Shown here: one piece after another, positions 29,796 through 39,061 of the stretch
How the letters are laid out: every line of letters begins with the position of its first letter
Position numbering within the stretch: the first letter of the stretch is position 1
From: Nonomuraea turcica
GTDB taxonomy: Bacteria; Actinomycetota; Actinomycetes; Streptosporangiales; Streptosporangiaceae
Length of the DNA stretch: 64,000 nucleotides
Assembly (NCBI RefSeq): GCF_030718205.1
Contig: NZ_JAUZQF010000030.1
Coordinates: forward strand, 62,001-126,000
Reading direction: 5' to 3'
Notes under the pieces: model-generated
Told to the model about the DNA's origin: nothing
Database searches by the model: none
Seen by the model: the letters and a program-made list of their open reading frames with translations, nothing else
Program-made: the position numbers and the translations under genes

Positions 29796-30330
29796 GCTCC
29801 AAGGAGCCGATGTCTCCGGCGAGTACAGTTCGCACTCCCCCCACCCCGGCCCGTCGTTTACCCGTGAGGCGCCCGCGCACTTCAAGCGGGGCGGCATCCA
29901 CTACCTCGTCACCTCGGGCACGACGGAGTACTTCCCGAACTTCTCAGAGTTCGCCAGGGGGCCGGGCTATCACGGGCCGTTCACCGTTCTCGGCGATGCG
30001 CATCCCGGGGATGCGTCGCGCACGTCGTACCGGTCGCAGATCAGCTCGGTGTTCAAGCACCCGCATAAGAAGGATCTGTACATCGCGCTGGCAGACCGGT
30101 GGATCCCACAACTGCCGGCGGACATGCCGAACGTCTACGACATCATGGCGGCGATGTCCCGCGGCGAGACGCCGCCGATCCCCGTCGACACGGCCGAGGC
30201 GTCACTGAGGTCCATATCCGGTGAGGATAACACCGGCACCGCCGACTACGTGTGGCTCCCGATTCGCTTCGACGGCGACCGCCCGTACATCGAGTGGCTC
30301 AACGAGTGGAAGCCCGATGACTTCGCGTGA
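29794..30330 (+). pseudogene. GH43-like glycoside hydrolase, 3' fragment
   Basis: 178 codons from an ATG that probably belongs to junction DNA. From about REAPAHFKRGGIHYLVTSGTT onward it matches the C-terminal half of GH43-type beta-galactosidase/arabinanase-like proteins (GPFTVLGDAHPGD, SRTSYRSQISSVFKHP, DLYIALADRWIPQLP, ADYVWLPIRFDGDRP, IEWLNEWKPDDFA). The N-terminal propeller blades with the general base are missing. The reading frame itself is undamaged, so a short protein could be made but should be inactive. Confidence 0.65.
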
Positions 30331-30607
30331 GCGCGGGCTGCGCCTCTTCTCCCGTGGCGGGAGCGTGGACGTCATCGGCGTTCTCGCGGCCCGGCAGAAA
30401 GGCCCACCACGATCACGGTCAACCTGATGCTGAACCTCCCGTCCGTCCACGGCGTCTCCATGTTCGAGCGTGAGGAGTTCACTGGTGGAAAGGAACCGAA
30501 TAAGACGTCCGCTGCGACCAGCGCTGTGGCGAACATGATCACCGCGAAGCTGGGCCGCATCTGCGGTGCTCGTATCGCGGCTTCCTGCGGCCGACAGGGC
30601 CAGTCGT

Positions 30608-30840
30608 GATGTCTTCGCCGCAGTCGACGTCGCCGGGTACAACTACGCGTTCGGCCGCGGCAAAACGGACCGCAGACGATACCCACATCGGGTCAGGGTG
30701 GACAGTGAACCCATGCCCGGCGACCCTGCCGGCGATCTGGGAGCGTGTCACGTCGATGCCGGGCGTCATCGGGGACTTCATGTGGACCGGGAGGGACTAC
30801 CTCGGCGAGCCGACATCGGCCTGTGGAGTTTTGGCCATGG
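30608..30840 (+). pseudogene. GH2-type beta-galactosidase/glucuronidase, internal fragment
   Basis: Three frames in succession give DVFAAVDVAGYNYAFGRGK, YPHRVRVDSEPM, then PAIWERVTSMPGVIGDFMWTG and DYLGE, then ADIGLWSFG. These are consecutive conserved segments of family 2 glycosidases around the catalytic domain. At least two frameshifts plus loss of both ends make it dead. It belongs to the same decayed plant-polysaccharide gene set as the GH43 and esterase pieces. Confidence 0.6.
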
Positions 30841-30854
30841 GATCGGCGGGATAA

Positions 30855-30911
30855 TCGGGCTACATCACCGGCGCGACCTACGACGTCAATGGCGGTTTCC
30901 ACATCCACTGA
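30855..30911 (+). pseudogene. SDR, C-terminal fragment (18 codons)
   Basis: SGYITGATYDVNGGFHIH followed by TGA is the typical last strand and tail of a classical SDR. Nothing upstream in frame belongs to an SDR. It is a very short piece adjoining the GH2 remnant. Confidence 0.5.
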
Positions 30912-30939
30912 ACACCCACGGAGTCCATTCGGCGCAGCA

Positions 30940-31962
30940 TCAGCGTGCGGGGCCAGTGCTGCCCCGAACAACGAGACGCGTGGGAAGCACGATCTCGCGG
31001 CGTCCCTCGATGTCGCCGTTCAGCCGGTCGATGGCCGCTTGGACGGCGAGCCGGGCTTGCTCGATCGGTGATTGGCTGACGGTCGTGAGGGCCATGCGCG
31101 GGTGTCGTGCCATGAGGCTGTCGTCGAAGCCGGTCACGGACATGTCGTCCGGTACCCGGATGCCCCTGCTTTCCAGTGCTTCGAGCAGCCCCAGCGCCGT
31201 ACGGTCGTTGAACGCGACGATGGCCGTGATGCCCGCGCCGGATGGGAGGTGTTCGAGAGCCGCCGCCCCCTGCCGCTCAGTGAGGCCTCCAGGAAGGACG
31301 ACGGCCTCGAGCCCGTGCCGTCGCATGGCCGCCCGGTAGGCGCGCCGCCGGACGGCGGCGATGTGTCCCGTTCCTCCGTCGACGTGCGCGATGTGCTGGT
31401 GGCCGAGTGAGACCAGATGGTCGACCACCTCGGCGATGCCCTGCTTGTCGTCGGCCCGGACGACGTCCACGCCGGGCAGGTCGAGCGGCCGCCCCACGCA
31501 GACGGTCGGGACGCCCTCGACGAGCGGCGCCAGCTCGACTTCCGGCATCGTCGGCCCCAGCAGCAGGAGCGCCTCGCAGCGGAAGTCGATGAGGGTCTCG
31601 ATGGAGCGCCGCTCGTCGTGAGTGGCGGTGATGGCGCCCAGAACCGTCTCGTACCCCGCGGCGTCCACCATCGCCTGGATTTCTTCAGCGAGTTCCCCGT
31701 GATAGACGTTGCTCGGGAGAATCGTCACGCCGATGAGCCGCGTCCTTCGCTGGGCGAGGAGCGTGGCGGTCCTGTCCTTCCGATATCCCATGCGCTCGGC
31801 GACCGCCAGCACGCGCTGGGTCGTGGCCGCGCTCGGCCCCGCCGCGCCGCTGAGCACCTTGGAGACCAGGCCCTTGGACACGCCGGCAGCGGCGGCGACG
31901 TCGAGGATCGTCGGCCGGCGGCGTCCTGGCGGAGGCGATGCCGGGGCGGTGAGGTCGGGCAT
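30940..31962 (-). CDS. LacI-family transcriptional regulator
   Basis: 340 residues. The N-terminal LacI HTH and hinge are clear (TILDVAAAAGVSKGLVSKVLSG, AERMGYRKDRTA). They are followed by a periplasmic-binding-protein-like sensor domain (LIGVTILPSNVYHG, VDVVRADDKQGIAEVVDHL, VTGFDDSLMARHPRMALTT). It is divergent from the Gfo/Idh/MocA-ABC transporter operon and most likely represses it until the imported sugar or a derivative binds. The operator at 32047-32056 fits this family. Confidence 0.92.
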   Translation of the reverse strand: MPDLTAPASPPPGRRRPTILDVAAAAGVSKGLVSKVLSGAAGPSAATTQRVLAVAERMGYRKDRTATLLAQRRTRLIGVTILPSNVYHGELAEEIQAMVDAAGYETVLGAITATHDERRSIETLIDFRCEALLLLGPTMPEVELAPLVEGVPTVCVGRPLDLPGVDVVRADDKQGIAEVVDHLVSLGHQHIAHVDGGTGHIAAVRRRAYRAAMRRHGLEAVVLPGGLTERQGAAALEHLPSGAGITAIVAFNDRTALGLLEALESRGIRVPDDMSVTGFDDSLMARHPRMALTTVSQSPIEQARLAVQAAIDRLNGDIEGRREIVLPTRLVVRGSTGPAR

Positions 31963-32002
31963 GCGAGCACGATAAGCCCCGAGCCTTTGTCAGCACAAAC
32001 CC

Positions 32003-32056
32003 TTGACATATGTCCGTAACACGTCGCATGCTCGGCGCAACCTTTTAAACCGGTTT
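32003..32056 (+). promoter_or_regulatory. Promoter element and LacI-type operator
   Basis: TTGACA at 32003-32008 is a consensus -35; a weak -10 candidate (CATGCT) lies 18 bp further on. The perfect palindrome AAACCGGTTT at 32047-32056 has the central CpG of LacI-family operators and sits just downstream of the presumed start point, where a repressor would block the operon starting at 32133. Assigned by eye. Confidence 0.6.
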
Positions 32057-32132
32057 CCAAGCCGAGTGTGAGGGCGATCTACGCAGCGCGGACGCCCTTA
32101 TTCAATAATGCCCATGAATTGAAGGAGCCAGC

Positions 32133-33326
32133 ATGTCCGACGACCACATCGGCGTCGCCGTCATCGGTGCCGGCATGGCCGGCAGGTCGCACGCCGCCGG
32201 TTATCGCAGCGCGACGACGACGTACGACTCAGGTCTGCCCGACGTGCGGCTGGTGGCGATCGCCGACGTGAACGAGCACTTCGCCCAGGAGACCGCCCGC
32301 AGGTTCGGGTACGAGCGAGCCGAGACGTCCTGGCAGGCCGTGGCGGACGCCCCCGACATCGACGTCGTGAGCGTCGTGGTCGCGAACCACCTGCACCAGG
32401 AAATCGTCGAGGGACTCCTGGCGGCGGGCAAGCACGTTTTGTGCGAGAAGCCTTTCGCGCCGACCATCGCGGAGGCCGAGGCCATGGTGGCCGCGGCCCG
32501 GGCCAGGCCGGACCTGCAGGCGGGAGTTGGCTTCACCTTCCGCCGATCGCCCGCCATCGCGGCCGTGAAGCGACTCGTCGACGACGGCTCGATGGGACGG
32601 CCGATCCACTTCAACGGCCACTACTGGTGCGACTACGGCGCCGACGCGTCGGGGCCGATGAGCTGGCGCTACAAGGGCGGCCCTGGATCGGGTGCGCTCG
32701 CCGACATCGGCAGCCACCTCGTGGACCTCGCCGAGTTCCTCTGCGGTCCGATCCGGTCCGTTCGCGGGGCGGTGCTGTCGACGTTCGTCACCGAGCGCGC
32801 GCTGCCGCTGGGCGCGGCAGTCGGGCACGCCGCGGCGGCGCTGAGCGACGAGCGTGAGCCAGTCGAGAACGAAGACCTGGCCACCTTCACCGCGACCTTC
32901 GAGTCCGGCGCCACAGCGACCATGTCCGCCTCCCGCGTCGCGATCGGCCTGGCGAACTCCCTCGGCTTCGAGTTGTTCGCCGAGAACGCCGCAGCGACCT
33001 TCGACCTGCTGCGGGCGGGCGAGTTCGGCTACATGGACCGCGCGGTGCAAGGGCCCACGAAGGGCTATCGGCAGGTGGCCGTCGGCCCGGAGCACCCGTA
33101 CCTCACCGGGGGCCTGCCCATGGACTTCCCCGGGGTCGGATACGGCCAGAACGACCTGTTCGTCTTCCAGGCCCGCGCGTTCCTCGAGCAGGTGGCCGGT
33201 CTCGATCGGCTGCCCCGGGTTCCCTCATTCGAGCACGGGCTGGACAACCTTCGGATGCTCGACGCCATCACCGAGTCCGCCGACCTCGGCGGTGCCGAGG
33301 TCTCGATCAAGAAAGAAGTCTCATGA
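32133..33326 (+). CDS. Gfo/Idh/MocA family oxidoreductase
   Basis: 397 residues. N-terminal Rossmann fold (VAVIGAGMAGRSHAAGY), the diagnostic EKP motif in HVLCEKPFAP, and a C-terminal alpha/beta dehydrogenase domain with SHLVDLAEFL containing the catalytic His. It probably oxidises a sugar or cyclitol hydroxyl with NAD(P)+. First gene of the LacI-controlled operon, with GAAGGAG before the ATG. Its stop overlaps the following isomerase (ATGA). Confidence 0.9.
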   Translation: MSDDHIGVAVIGAGMAGRSHAAGYRSATTTYDSGLPDVRLVAIADVNEHFAQETARRFGYERAETSWQAVADAPDIDVVSVVVANHLHQEIVEGLLAAGKHVLCEKPFAPTIAEAEAMVAAARARPDLQAGVGFTFRRSPAIAAVKRLVDDGSMGRPIHFNGHYWCDYGADASGPMSWRYKGGPGSGALADIGSHLVDLAEFLCGPIRSVRGAVLSTFVTERALPLGAAVGHAAAALSDEREPVENEDLATFTATFESGATATMSASRVAIGLANSLGFELFAENAAATFDLLRAGEFGYMDRAVQGPTKGYRQVAVGPEHPYLTGGLPMDFPGVGYGQNDLFVFQARAFLEQVAGLDRLPRVPSFEHGLDNLRMLDAITESADLGGAEVSIKKEVS

Positions 33327-34315
33327 AGCTCGGCGCTTACACCGCCTGCCTGCACGACAAGCCGCTGCCCGAGGCCCTGGCCGTTCTCAAAGGGATGGGA
33401 TTGGAGAGCGCGGAGATCAACTCCGGCGGATTCATCCCTGAGCCGCACCTGCCGATCGACGACATCCTTACGAGTGCGCAGGCTCGCCAGGACTACCTCG
33501 GGCTCTTCGACGAGCACGGAATCACGCTGACCGCGCTCAACTGCAACGGCAACCCCCTGCACCCGAACCCCGTGGTCCGGGGGAAGCACTCGGGCGACCT
33601 CCTGCGCTCGCTGGAGCTGGCCGCCGTCCTGGGTGTCAAGCGCGTCGTCACGATGTCGGGCACGCCGGCCGCGAGCGCCGCCGGGAGCAATCCGGCATGG
33701 AACGTCCTGCCCTGGGACAGCGCCTACCTCGATGTCCAGGACTACCAGTGGAACGAGGTCGCGATCCCGTTCTGGAAGGCGGTCCAGGAGCGTGCGGCCC
33801 ACTTCGACGTCAAGGTGGCGATCGAGATGCACCCGCACAACGTCGTCTACAACCCGGCGACGCTGGAGCGGCTCGTCGACAAGATCAATGCGACGCACGT
33901 CGGTGCCGAGATGGACCCCAGTCATCTGTTCTGGCAGGGCATCGATCCGGTGGAGGCGATCGGGCACCTCGGCTCCCTGGTGTACAACGCCGCCGCCAAG
34001 GACACCCGGATCAATCCCGCGGCGCGGGTAAACGGCGTCCTCGACGACCGCTTCGGCCGCGTTCACCCCGACGAGCCCGGCGCCGTCCGTCTCGGCGGGC
34101 CGTACACCCTGTCGCGCTGGCCGCAGAACTCCTCCTGGGATTTCGTTGCCGTGGGCCGCGGCCACGACGTCGCCTGGTGGACCGCCTTCCTCCAGGCGCT
34201 CGAGAAGGTGGACCCGGACATGGCCGTGAACATCGAGCACGAAGACCAGGAACTCGACCAGCTCGAAGGCCTGGCCGCCGCGGCCAGGACCCTGCTCCAG
34301 GCCGCCGGTCGCTGA
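33323..34315 (+). CDS. Sugar phosphate isomerase/epimerase (xylose-isomerase-like TIM barrel)
   Basis: 330 residues. Metal and substrate residues sit on conserved strands: SAEINSGGF, LTALNCNGNPLHPNP, VAIEMHPHN, GAEMDPSHLFWQG and the terminal NIEHEDQEL. This is the IolE/IolH/EutZ-like group that isomerises or dehydrates keto-sugars or inosose. Translationally coupled to the dehydrogenase upstream, so the two probably act on successive intermediates. Confidence 0.87.
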   Translation: MKLGAYTACLHDKPLPEALAVLKGMGLESAEINSGGFIPEPHLPIDDILTSAQARQDYLGLFDEHGITLTALNCNGNPLHPNPVVRGKHSGDLLRSLELAAVLGVKRVVTMSGTPAASAAGSNPAWNVLPWDSAYLDVQDYQWNEVAIPFWKAVQERAAHFDVKVAIEMHPHNVVYNPATLERLVDKINATHVGAEMDPSHLFWQGIDPVEAIGHLGSLVYNAAAKDTRINPAARVNGVLDDRFGRVHPDEPGAVRLGGPYTLSRWPQNSSWDFVAVGRGHDVAWWTAFLQALEKVDPDMAVNIEHEDQELDQLEGLAAAARTLLQAAGR

Positions 34316-34540
34316 CCGCCCGGACCACCCGTGGGCACCCCGGGCGACCTCGGGGTCCCTCTCCGACCGCTTCGCGTGAATCGGCGCAATCCGCTGTGAC
34401 GCGTGAGTGCGCACCAGGCTCGTGACCGACCCTGCTGACTGACCGGGGCCGGGCGACCGCCGACACACCCCCCGATCCACCGCGCGCTCCCACCCAGAGA
34501 TCTGTCGCGCCGGCCCATCACACGAAGGAGTACCGCAGAA

Positions 34541-35617
34541 ATGGAAGTCACACGAACCCGGCGGCGTCCACTCGGCCGCCTCTACCTGACGGCGATCAGC
34601 ATCCTCGCCGCCGCCGCCACCCTGACCGCCTGCGCGAGCGGCAAGGCCACCACCGGCACCGCGAGCCAGGCCGCCGCGGCCCCCAGCGCATCCGCGACCA
34701 CCGGCGGATCCGGCGGCGGGAAGGTCTCCATCTTCGTCATCGGCGGCAAGTCCGACGACCCGTTCTGGTCCGCGGTCAAGCGAGGCGTGGACGACGCTGC
34801 CAAGGTCGTGGAGGCAGGCAGCGGCAAGGTGACGTGGCTGGGTCCGCAGAACTACGACAACCTCGGCCCGGACGCTGCCAAACTCATTCTCAGCGCCAAA
34901 AGCCAGGGCTCCACCGCCATCATCGGCGCCGACTGGGTGCCAGAGGCGCAGAACGACGCCTTCAAAACCGCCTCCAGTGGGGGCGTCCCGGTTTTCCTGT
35001 TCAACGCCGGTGGCCCTGAGCAGGCCAAGAACGTGGGCGCGCTGTCCTACACCGGCTCTGAGGAGCTGCTGGCGGGCAAGGCCGGCGGCGAGTTCTTCGC
35101 TAAGAACGGCGCGAGGAACGTCCTGTGCGTCAACACCGTTCCCGGCGCGGTGAACACCGAGGCGCGGTGCAAGGGCGTCGCCCAGGGCATGAGCACCGGC
35201 GGCACGTCCACCCAGCTGCCGCTACCCTCGTCCAGCTTCGGCAACCCGACGGCCGTGACTCAGGCGATCAAGGCTGCCCTGCTCAAGGACAGCACCATCG
35301 ACGGCCTGATCACCATCAGCACCCAGGATGCCGACAGCGCGGCCGCCGCCATCGACCAGGCCGGCGCCGCGGCCAAGGTCAAGCTGGGCACGTTCGACAT
35401 GAGCGACACCCAGCTGCAGCGCATCAAGGCCGGCAAGCAGCTCTTCTGCATCGACCAGCAGCCCTACCTGCAGGGTTACCTCGCCGTATCCCAGGCCTAC
35501 GCCTACAACGCCTTCGGACTCCGCGTCGCGCAGGAGTCACTGCTGACGGGGCCCGCCATCGTCGACGCCCGCAACGTCGACGCCGCGATCGCCGGTGTCA
35601 AGGCAGGCGTCCGCTGA
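34541..35617 (+). CDS. Sugar ABC transporter substrate-binding lipoprotein
   Basis: 358 residues. Lipoprotein signal peptide with lipobox LTAC (Cys31) after an RRRP charged start, then an Ala/Ser/Thr-rich linker and a type I periplasmic-binding fold (Peripla_BP_4: FVIGGKSDDPFWSAVKRGVDD, GVPVFLFNAGG, IDGLITISTQDADSAAAA, LFCIDQQPYLQGY). This is the ribose/inositol/rhizopine family. A 225-bp gap precedes it, which may hold a second promoter. GAAGGAG lies upstream of the ATG. Confidence 0.92.
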   Translation: MEVTRTRRRPLGRLYLTAISILAAAATLTACASGKATTGTASQAAAAPSASATTGGSGGGKVSIFVIGGKSDDPFWSAVKRGVDDAAKVVEAGSGKVTWLGPQNYDNLGPDAAKLILSAKSQGSTAIIGADWVPEAQNDAFKTASSGGVPVFLFNAGGPEQAKNVGALSYTGSEELLAGKAGGEFFAKNGARNVLCVNTVPGAVNTEARCKGVAQGMSTGGTSTQLPLPSSSFGNPTAVTQAIKAALLKDSTIDGLITISTQDADSAAAAIDQAGAAAKVKLGTFDMSDTQLQRIKAGKQLFCIDQQPYLQGYLAVSQAYAYNAFGLRVAQESLLTGPAIVDARNVDAAIAGVKAGVR

Positions 35618-35693
35618 TCCCGCCGAAGGCGCCGGGTCCGGGGTCTCGTACGCCGGGCCCGGCACTCCGATCAGACTCGAGGTGGTACGAACA

Positions 35694-36746
35694 ATGACCG
35701 TCCAGATCTCCGACACGGCCCGCCCCGCAGCGGCCGGGACGTCGTCGGCCCGTTCCCTACGCAACTTGACCTACCGGCCCGAGGCCGGGGCCCTCATCGG
35801 GACCTTGGGCGTCTTCGTCTTCTTCGCCGTCTTCGGCGGCGCCAACTTCCTCGCGCCCTCCGGCACCGCGGCCTGGCTGAACGTCGCCGCGGAGCTCGGC
35901 ATCATCGCCGTCCCGGTCGGCCTCCTCATGATCGCCGGCGAGCTCGACCTGTCCGTCGGCTCCGTGCTCGCGGCCAGCTCGATGACCCTGGCCATCGTCT
36001 CGGGCTACTGGGGCGGACCGGTGATCCTCGGCATCGTGCTCGCCCTCGGCGTCGGCGTGGCGGTAGGGCTGCTCAACGGACTCATCGTGACGCGCACCAA
36101 CGTGCCCTCCTTCGTCGTCACCTTGGCGACCCTCTTCGGGACCGCCGGACTGACCCTGGGGCTCTCCCGTGTGATCACCGGCACCACCAGCGTCGCCATC
36201 AACCCCGACCCGGCCTCGAAGGCAGTCCTCGGCACGCTCGTCGCCGGCCAGTTCGAGGTGGCGATCTTCTGGTGGCTCGCGGTCGCGCTCGGCGTCGGCT
36301 GGATGCTGCAGATGACCAAGTACGGCAACTGGATCATGGCCGTGGGCGGCGACAAGGACAGCGCCCGCGCAGCCGGCATCCCGACCGACCGGCTCAAGAT
36401 CGCCCTGTACGTCGGGAGCGGGTTCGGCGCCTCCCTGGTCGGAGTGATCCAGACCATCCTCTACAACGGCGCCCAGGTCGCCAACGGGCAGTCGTTCGTC
36501 TTCAACTCCATCATCGCGGTGGTCGTCGGAGGCGTCCTGCTGACCGGTGGCTACGGATCCGTCGTCGGGGTCGTCCTCGGCACGCTCACCTTCGCGATCG
36601 TGAACCAGGGCATCTACTACACGGGCTGGAACTCGGACTGGGCGAGTTTCATCCTCGGTGTCCTCATCCTCGCCGCCGTCCTTATGAACAACACGTTCCG
36701 CCGGTTGGCGCTGTCGTACGCGCCTCGCCCCGGAAAGAAGGCCTGA
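35694..36746 (+). CDS. Sugar ABC transporter permease (RbsC/FrcC type)
   Basis: 350 residues, about ten hydrophobic segments, with the BPD_transp_2 signature ELDLSVGSVLAASSM and GLLNGLIVTRTNVPSFVVTLATL and the coupling motif AVGGDKDSARAAGIPTDRLK. The ATG at 35694 is chosen because the earlier frame overlaps the lipoprotein gene. It forms the membrane channel for the lipoprotein at 34541 and the ATPase at 36750. Confidence 0.92.
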   Translation: MTVQISDTARPAAAGTSSARSLRNLTYRPEAGALIGTLGVFVFFAVFGGANFLAPSGTAAWLNVAAELGIIAVPVGLLMIAGELDLSVGSVLAASSMTLAIVSGYWGGPVILGIVLALGVGVAVGLLNGLIVTRTNVPSFVVTLATLFGTAGLTLGLSRVITGTTSVAINPDPASKAVLGTLVAGQFEVAIFWWLAVALGVGWMLQMTKYGNWIMAVGGDKDSARAAGIPTDRLKIALYVGSGFGASLVGVIQTILYNGAQVANGQSFVFNSIIAVVVGGVLLTGGYGSVVGVVLGTLTFAIVNQGIYYTGWNSDWASFILGVLILAAVLMNNTFRRLALSYAPRPGKKA

Positions 36747-36749
36747 ACC

Positions 36750-37541
36750 ATGCCCGAGCCACTCCTCCGGCTCACAGACGTGAGCAAGTCGTTCGTCGGC
36801 ACGAACGCGTTGCAGGACATCTCCCTGGAGGTGCACCCGGGAAGGGTGCTGTGCCTGCTCGGCGACAACGGCGCTGGCAAGTCGACCCTGATCAAGATTC
36901 TTTCCGGCGTCCACACCCCCACGAGCGGCGCCATCGAGGTGAACGGGCAGCCCGTCGTCTTCAGGAGCCCGCGGGACGCGAGCGCGTACGGAATCGCCAC
37001 CGTTCACCAGTTCGGCGGCACCTTCCCGCTGATGAGCGTCGGTCGGTCGTTCTTCGTGGGGGTCGAGCCCACCAAGGGCTGGGGGCCCTTCAAGCGCTTC
37101 GACAAGAGTCTCGCTGGCGAGATCGCCGTCCGCGAGATGCAGTCCCTCGGCATCACCCGGGTGACCGACGGCAAGCGGCTGGTCGGCAGCCTGTCCGGCG
37201 GCGAGCGTCAGGCCTTGGCCATCGCGCGTGCCGTCTACTTCGGCGCCAACGTCCTCATCCTTGACGAGCCGACCGCCGCGCTCGGTGTCAAGGAGGCCTC
37301 GCACGTCCTGCGGATCATCATGCAGGCACGCGCCAAGGGCGTAGCCGTCATCTTTGTCACCCACAACGTCCTGCACGCCATGATGGTCGGCGACCACTTC
37401 GCGGTCCTGATCCACGGCCGGAAGGCCGACGACTTCCGCAAGGGCGAGCGGACCCGTGAGCAGATCACGGACCTGATGGCGGGCGGCGAGGCCATGGCGG
37501 ACCTCGAGGCGGAGCTCGCGGAACTGGAGGCGTCGGCATGA
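36750..37541 (+). CDS. Sugar ABC transporter ATP-binding protein
   Basis: 263 residues with a single nucleotide-binding domain: Walker A GDNGAGKST at residues 38-46, signature LSGGERQA, Walker B VLILDEPTAAL and the switch THN. Many simple-sugar importers use a fused double ATPase of ~500 residues; this is the single-domain FrcA-like form, so it would act as a homodimer. It starts three bases after the permease and overlaps the next isomerase (ATGA). Confidence 0.92.
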   Translation: MPEPLLRLTDVSKSFVGTNALQDISLEVHPGRVLCLLGDNGAGKSTLIKILSGVHTPTSGAIEVNGQPVVFRSPRDASAYGIATVHQFGGTFPLMSVGRSFFVGVEPTKGWGPFKRFDKSLAGEIAVREMQSLGITRVTDGKRLVGSLSGGERQALAIARAVYFGANVLILDEPTAALGVKEASHVLRIIMQARAKGVAVIFVTHNVLHAMMVGDHFAVLIHGRKADDFRKGERTREQITDLMAGGEAMADLEAELAELEASA

Positions 37542-38404
37542 AGGTCGCCCTCGACCCGTACATGCTGCGGTCCACCCCGCTGCTGGAGCTCCCCGGCGTG
37601 GTCGCCGAGCTCGGCTACGAGTACATCGAGCTGTCACCGCGCGAGGACTTCATGCCGTTCTTCCTGCATCCGCGGGCGGACGACGCGAAGGTCAAGGCCT
37701 TCAAGAAGGCCCTCGACGGTGCCGGCGTGAAGATCTCCTCGGTCCTGCCGCTCTACCGGTGGTCCGGCCCGGACGAGGACGAGCGCGAGGCCGCCGTCCG
37801 GTACTGGAAGCGCGCCATCCAGATCACCGTCGACCTCGGCTGCACCATCATGAACAGCGAGTTCAACGGCCGCCCCGAGCAGGCGAGCCTGTCGGAGGCC
37901 AAGTTCTGGAAGTCTATGGAGGAGCTGCTGCCGATCTTCGAGCGGGAGGGTGTGCGGCTGCGCCTCGAACCGCACCCCGACGACTTCGTCGAGGACGGCA
38001 AGGTCGCCGTCGACATGGTCCGCGGGATCAACTCCCCGCTCGTGTCGTTCCTGTACTGCGCCCCGCACACCTTCCACATGGGCGGCAACATGGCCGGGAT
38101 CATGGAGTACGCCGGTCCGCTGATGACCCACCTGCACCTGGCTGACGCCTTCGACCACACCGCCTCCTCCGGGCTGCGCTACATCGTCAACCCGCCGGGC
38201 TCCACGGCCCGGGTGCACCAGCACCTGGACATCGGGCAGGGAGAGGTCGACTGGGAGGCGTTCTTCGCGACCCTGAACCGGCTCGGCTTCGCGGACGGCG
38301 CGGACACCATCATGACCTCGTGCGTGTTCGCCTGGGAGGACCGCGCGCGCGAGTCCGCGACCTTCATGCGCCAGACCATCGACAAGTACATCGGGTCCTG
38401 GTGA
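37538..38404 (+). CDS. Sugar phosphate isomerase/epimerase (IolH/IolE-like)
   Basis: 288 residues of TIM-barrel fold. It has the metal-site strands EYIELSPREDF, IMNSEFNGRPEQ, VRLRLEPHPDDF and LHLADAFDHT, with HQHLDIGQGEVDWEAFF near the end. Members of this group occur in inositol and related cyclitol clusters. It is coupled to the ATPase upstream and to the truncated aldolase downstream (GTGA), so it is part of the same transcript. Confidence 0.87.
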   Translation: MKVALDPYMLRSTPLLELPGVVAELGYEYIELSPREDFMPFFLHPRADDAKVKAFKKALDGAGVKISSVLPLYRWSGPDEDEREAAVRYWKRAIQITVDLGCTIMNSEFNGRPEQASLSEAKFWKSMEELLPIFEREGVRLRLEPHPDDFVEDGKVAVDMVRGINSPLVSFLYCAPHTFHMGGNMAGIMEYAGPLMTHLHLADAFDHTASSGLRYIVNPPGSTARVHQHLDIGQGEVDWEAFFATLNRLGFADGADTIMTSCVFAWEDRARESATFMRQTIDKYIGSW

Positions 38405-39061
38405 CCGCAATGCTCGGTGACGACCAGTGGCATCGGCTGCTCGCCACCCGCGCCACCGACCCACACGCCGTCCGCCAGGCGTACGCCGCCCGCGCACGCC
38501 CCGGCCGCCTGCTCAACGATCGCGGGACCATCTTCCTGATCGCCGCCGACCACGCCGCCCACGGTGCCCTGGCCTGCGGCACCGACCTCATGACGATGGC
38601 CGACCGGCGCTCGCTGCTCGGCCGCCTGGTGGAGGCGCTGGAGCACCCCGACGTGGACGGGGTGCTGGGCAGCCCCGACATCGTCGAGGAGCTGCCGCTG
38701 CTCGGGGCACTGGAGGGCAAGGTCGTCATCGACTCCATGAACCGCAACGGTTTCGACGGCGCCACCTGGACCATGGAGCAGCGTGCTGGGCATGACCAGC
38801 GCACACACGTACCTGAAGATGCCGTCGTGTGAGGACCCGCGGGCGGTCTTCGGCGCCACCACGCTGCCCTGCCTGGTGCTCGGCAGGGTACCCAACCCCG
38901 ACCCGGCCAAGGATCTGGAGTCCTCGGCCTTGACCCAGCCCGTCGTACGCGGCCTGGTGGTCGTTCGTGCGCTGCTCTACCCGCCCCACGGTGACGTCCG
39001 TGCCGCGGTGGACGCCGCCGCGAAGGTGCTGTGGGCGGCGCACACGGAGGCCGCCGTATGA
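38401..39061 (+). pseudogene. Cgl0159-like (beta/alpha)8 aldolase-family protein with out-of-frame internal deletion
   Basis: From GTG 38401 the first ~120 codons match the start of Cgl0159/deoxyribose-phosphate-aldolase-like proteins of inositol clusters (FLIAADHAAHGAL, MADRRSLLGRLVEAL, DVDGVLGSPDIVEEL, ALEGKVVIDSMNR). At about 38785 the frame changes, and only the C-terminal ~90 residues follow (SAHTYLKMPS, LPCLVLG, GLVVVRALLYPPHGDV). About 80-100 residues of the barrel are missing. The remnant suggests the operon once served inositol-like catabolism. Confidence 0.7.

Noticed and set aside
35757-37637. 626-codon open frame on the minus strand
   Set aside because: It is antisense to the ABC permease, ATPase and isomerase genes, has an Asp/Gly/Arg/Glu-rich low-complexity composition and no family motif; a by-product of high GC codon bias.
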